Shown piece by piece: positions 5,129 to 7,590 of a DNA stretch of 7,590 bases. Every line of letters begins with the position of its first letter. Within the stretch, counting starts at the first letter, position 1. A program made the translations under genes and the position numbers. The notes below the pieces were generated by a model, which worked only from the letters and a program-made list of their open reading frames with translations, ran no database searches and was not told the origin of the DNA. Origin of the DNA: an uncultured Prevotella sp. (GTDB lineage: Bacteria; Bacteroidota; Bacteroidia; Bacteroidales; Bacteroidaceae); the NCBI GenBank assembly GCA_900770845.1, contig CAAGLS010000201.1:1-7590 (forward strand). Reading direction: 5' to 3'.

Positions 5129-7156
5129 ATGGCAGTAAGATATATTCCCTATTTCCCCGACACACTTGAGGGACAGGCATTGCTCGACAACTTCGTGCGC
5201 ACCAAGCGCGTGCTGCGCTACCGCGACAACGACCGCATCGTGGAGAACATCCTGCGCGGCATGCCCTACTACGAGGTGGAGCCTGTGGAGTTGGTGGGCG
5301 ACAACCCACAGCGCAACTTGGTGATGCGCGGGGAGTGCCTCTCGGCGTGCGCCTATCTCAAGGACAAGGGCATCAAGGTGGACCTCGTGTATATCGACCC
5401 ACCCTTTGCCAGCGGAGCCGACTACGCCAAGAAGGTGTATGTGCGCGACAACCCCAAGGTGGCGGCCACCATCGCCCAAGCAGAGAAGGAGCTCGACATC
5501 GAGGAAATGCGCTCCTTTGAGGAGAAGATGTATGGCGACATTTGGGACAAGGAGCGATACCTCAACTGGATGTACGAGAACCTCATGGCCATCAAGTCGG
5601 TCATGAGCGACAACGCAAGCATATACGTCCACCTCGACTACCACATCGGACACTACGTGAAGATTCTCATGGACGAGATATTCGGCGAGGATAACTTTAG
5701 AAATGAGATCATCTGGAAAAGGTCAACAGCACATAATGATAGCACTGGATTTGCGAATCTTCACGATAGCATATACTATTACTCAAAAAGCTCAGACCTT
5801 TACTTTAAGACTCCTTTGGTTCCATATTCTGATGACTATATAGATAGGTATTACAACAAAACAGATGAAGACGGAAGAAAGTATCTGGATAGGGATCTTT
5901 CCGCAAAGGGATTGAAAGGTTCTGGCTATTCTTATGTATGGAAAGGGAAAAGTGGATATTGGCGCTGTCCTTTGTCTACTATGGAACGCTTAGAAAAGGA
6001 AAATCGTCTCTATTACACAACTAATGGCACTCCAAGATACAAACAGTATCTGGATGAAATGGAAGGTATTCCTGCCCAAGATTTATGGTTGGACATCTTT
6101 GCCGTCAACTCCCAAGCAGAGGAGCGAGTTGACTACGCCACACAGAAGCCGGAAGCCCTCTTGGAGCGCATCATCAAGGCGAGCAGCGACGAGGACATGG
6201 TGGTGGCCGACTTCTTTGGCGGCAGCGGCGTGACGGCGGCAGTGGCCAACCGGCTCGGGCGGCGGTTCATCACCAGCGACATCAACCTCAACAGCATCCA
6301 GACCATCCGCGACCGGCTCAAAGGCCAAAAGGCGCAGTTCGAGGTGATGGAGGTGAACGACGGCGTGTCGCTATTCCGCAATCCCGTGCAGACCATGGAT
6401 AAGCTGAAGAAGATGATCCGCGGACTGCGCGCCAACGAGGAGACACTCGGCAAGACCTGGGCGGGCAGCATCGTCGACACCCAGCACGGCATGATGCCCG
6501 TGTATCTGCCCAACCTGCTCGACAGCAGCGAGCGACTGCTCGACAAACCACTCATCAACCGCATCATACGCGAGGCTCTGCCCGACCTGCCGTCGTCGGT
6601 GAGCCGAGTCATAGTCTACTACATCGACATCACCGACCGCGAGGAGATAGAGCAATTCATCAGGCAACAAAACGACCAAACAACCATAGAGATAGAGCTG
6701 CGCGACCTCAAGCAGCTGCTCGACGAGATTGTGGTGGAGGACGACGCGGAATGGGAAGTGGGCCAGACCCACGACTCGCTGCTCACGGGATGGGAAGTGA
6801 GGGTGAAGAGTTTCCATAGCGACCGTGTGATGAGAAAGATAGAGGAAACCAACCAGAGGGGGCTGCAGCAAGCGTTGCACCAGAAGGCCAAGGGAAAGGA
6901 TAAGAAGTTCGTGCCCATCACCATCAGCGACGAGGGACTGGAAACCGTGGAATGGATCAGCCTCGACTGCGAGACGGCCGAGAAGGACAAGCCTTGGCAC
7001 AGCGACGTGGAAATCAAGCGCGACCGCGCGGGCCTGGTCATCCTCAACGGCAAGAAGACGGGCGAGCCTTGGGACGGCACCATCAGAAGCGACCAGCGAC
7101 CGCTGCGCATGAAAATCCGCAACATCTGCGGCGACGAGACCGTGTGGACGCTGTGA
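5129..7156 (+). CDS. mod: Type III-like N6-adenine DNA methyltransferase (Mod)
   Basis: This encodes 675 residues expected to transfer a methyl group from S-adenosylmethionine to N6 of adenine at the system's recognition site, protecting host DNA and giving Res its specificity. Motif IV is DPPF (90-93) after VDLVYI. Motif X-like TQKPEALLERII (338-349) precedes motif I, DFFGGSG (361-367). Catalytic motif first and SAM-binding motif last is the beta-class order of Type III Mod enzymes. The residues between (about 188-325, starting EIIWKRSTAHND) form the target-recognition region, encoded by AT-rich DNA unlike the rest. After motif I come about 308 more residues with no domain I recognise, a long C-terminal part that may contact Res. 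The start ATG lies 14 nt after the res stop, so the two are almost certainly co-transcribed and perhaps translationally coupled. Length is near that of classical Mod proteins (about 600-700). No frameshift or simple sequence repeat suggesting phase variation is visible. The target sequence cannot be read from the protein. Confidence 0.9.
   Translation: MAVRYIPYFPDTLEGQALLDNFVRTKRVLRYRDNDRIVENILRGMPYYEVEPVELVGDNPQRNLVMRGECLSACAYLKDKGIKVDLVYIDPPFASGADYAKKVYVRDNPKVAATIAQAEKELDIEEMRSFEEKMYGDIWDKERYLNWMYENLMAIKSVMSDNASIYVHLDYHIGHYVKILMDEIFGEDNFRNEIIWKRSTAHNDSTGFANLHDSIYYYSKSSDLYFKTPLVPYSDDYIDRYYNKTDEDGRKYLDRDLSAKGLKGSGYSYVWKGKSGYWRCPLSTMERLEKENRLYYTTNGTPRYKQYLDEMEGIPAQDLWLDIFAVNSQAEERVDYATQKPEALLERIIKASSDEDMVVADFFGGSGVTAAVANRLGRRFITSDINLNSIQTIRDRLKGQKAQFEVMEVNDGVSLFRNPVQTMDKLKKMIRGLRANEETLGKTWAGSIVDTQHGMMPVYLPNLLDSSERLLDKPLINRIIREALPDLPSSVSRVIVYYIDITDREEIEQFIRQQNDQTTIEIELRDLKQLLDEIVVEDDAEWEVGQTHDSLLTGWEVRVKSFHSDRVMRKIEETNQRGLQQALHQKAKGKDKKFVPITISDEGLETVEWISLDCETAEKDKPWHSDVEIKRDRAGLVILNGKKTGEPWDGTIRSDQRPLRMKIRNICGDETVWTL
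5690..6095 (+). other. AT-rich target-recognition island inside mod
   Basis: By hand count 135 of 360 bases (37.5%) are G or C at 5701-6060, against 39 of 60 (65%) at 5281-5340 and 37 of 60 (62%) at 6241-6300 in the same gene. Codon use changes with it: flanks use GAC, CTC, GGC and CGC, while the island uses GAT, TCT, AGA and TAT. The borders fall near residue 188, just before EIIWKRS, and near residue 325, just before the TQKP motif. This matches the part of Mod that reads the DNA target. The reading frame is intact across both borders. I infer replacement of the recognition domain by homologous recombination from a lower-GC donor. Confidence 0.75.
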
Positions 7157-7199
7157 CTTCCAACACGGTTTTCCAAGGTTTTCAACAAGAATTTCCATA

Positions 7200-7243
7200 A
7201 ATTGACCACGAATAAATCATTTGTGAAAAATTCGTGGTCAATT
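7200..7243 (+). terminator. 14-bp perfect inverted repeat, probable operon terminator
   Basis: The arms are AATTGACCACGAAT (7200-7213) and ATTCGTGGTCAATT (7230-7243), a perfect 14-bp stem around a 16-nt AT-rich loop, 43 nt after the mod stop. The tract after the stem (CTTGATCATTC) is only weakly T-rich, so this is not a textbook intrinsic terminator, but the position between an operon end and the next promoter fits that role. A protein-binding dyad is the main alternative. Confidence 0.55.
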
Positions 7244-7274
7244 CTTGATCATTCAATGTTAAAATAACAGAGTT

Positions 7275-7307
7275 TTTGTCCATGACTGGAATTTCGCATT
7301 ACCTTTG
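7275..7307 (+). promoter_or_regulatory. Bacteroidetes-type promoter of the yaaA-family gene
   Basis: TTTG (7275-7278) is followed after 21 nt by TACCTTTG (7300-7307), both exact matches to the -33 and -7 consensus. Transcription should begin near 7312-7316, immediately before repeat element C, which then occupies most of a roughly 170-nt leader. Confidence 0.75.
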
Positions 7308-7318
7308 CAGCTGAAAAG

Positions 7319-7453
7319 TAGGAGGCACGGCGTCCCGCCGTGCATGAATGTGCGGAGGGGACGACGTGCGCGATTGTGCGGCGGGGATGCTGTGAGTGAT
7401 AGTGCGGCGGGGATGCTGTGCGCGATTGTACGGCGGGACGCCGCACCTCCTAC
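7319..7453 (+). repeat. palindromic repeat element C, five hairpin units with 26-bp period
   Basis: It is bounded by TAGGAGG (7319-7325) and CCTCCTA (7446-7452). GTGCGG or GTACGG recurs at 7350, 7376, 7402 and 7428, exactly 26 bp apart, and GCACGG at 7325 marks the first unit. Unit 1 is a perfect stem, CACGGCG-TCC-CGCCGTG, and the last unit matches the right end of element B. The three middle units are degenerate (for example GGGGATGCTGTG) but keep the period. Between outer ends C is 134 bp and B is 56 bp; the 78-bp difference is exactly three units. The element lies in the 5' leader of the yaaA-family gene, 12 nt after the -7 box. About 30 nt of AT-rich DNA follow before the start codon. Confidence 0.75.
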
Positions 7454-7484
7454 AATAAATAGAAAGAAACAAAACAAACATATC

Positions 7485-7590
7485 ATGCAGATACTCATAG
7501 GTTGTGCCAAGGACATGACGACAATGCCCGGCGTTGCCGTCGACCACCTCCCCACACCCCAATACCTCAACGAGGCGCGCCACCATGCGC
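7485..7590 (+). CDS. yaaA: YaaA-family peroxide stress protein, N-terminal fragment
   Basis: Only the first 35 codons are present; the gene runs off the right edge, and the full family length is about 250 residues. The start MQILIGCAKDMT resembles the beginning of Bacteroidales YaaA (DUF328) proteins, where an MxILI-x-CAK-type opening is typical (the E. coli protein starts MLILISPAKT). Family members bind DNA and limit damage from hydrogen peroxide, in part by lowering available iron. The ATG at 7485 follows an A-rich spacer and has its own promoter and the element C leader, so it is probably independent of the restriction operon. The assignment rests on a short N-terminus and could change with the full sequence. 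Confidence 0.7.
   Translation, partial: MQILIGCAKDMTTMPGVAVDHLPTPQYLNEARHHA

Noticed and set aside
5129..7156. Phase variation of mod by simple sequence repeats
   Set aside because: No homopolymer or short tandem repeat long enough to slip is present in the gene or its start region.
7319..7453. Element C as a CRISPR array
   Set aside because: The 26-bp unit is repeated throughout with no unique spacers, the whole unit is palindromic, and no cas genes are present.

Overview
The window looks like chromosomal DNA of a fairly GC-rich member of the Bacteroidales, most likely Prevotella or a relative. Three promoters fit the Bacteroidetes pattern (a TTTG-like -33 box, about 20 nt, then TAnnTTTG), no start codon has a good Shine-Dalgarno at normal spacing, genes are GC-rich and the real spacers AT-rich, and the first gene encodes an outer-membrane barrel. 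This assignment is inferred from style, not from a marker gene.

Layout. Positions 1-223 hold no convincing gene: a strand-biased stem-loop, a small hairpin and a palindromic repeat (element A) that abuts the stop codon of the first gene. On the minus strand, 224-1519 encodes a phosphate-selective-porin-like outer-membrane barrel with its own promoter at 1543-1574. The divergent spacer 1520-2270 carries a tandem array of 22-bp operator-like dyads (1721-1802), a second promoter (1924-1955), a second palindromic repeat (element B, 1969-2025) and an unusually GC-rich leader. On the plus strand, 2271-5114 and 5129-7156 form a two-gene restriction-modification operon of Type III character: a helicase-nuclease (Res-like), then, 14 nt later, a beta-class N6-adenine methyltransferase (Mod-like). 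A 14-bp inverted repeat at 7200-7243 probably ends the operon. A third promoter (7275-7307) and a third palindromic repeat (element C, 7319-7453) precede the first 35 codons of a YaaA-family gene that runs off the window.

The methyltransferase should mark host DNA, and the Res-like protein would use ATP to act on and cut unmodified DNA. The gene order, res before mod, is the reverse of classical Type III operons. The target-recognition part of the methyltransferase is an AT-rich island (about 37% GC by hand count against 62-65% in nearby parts of the same gene), which suggests that specificity was swapped by recombination while the rest of the operon stayed.

The least explained feature is the repeat family. 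Elements A, B and C each begin with TAGGAGG and end with CCTCCTA, and between these ends lie short palindromes with 3-nt loops. C equals B plus exactly three 26-bp units (134 against 56 bp between the outer ends). B and C both start 12-14 nt after a -7 box, so both should be transcribed as the first segment of an mRNA.
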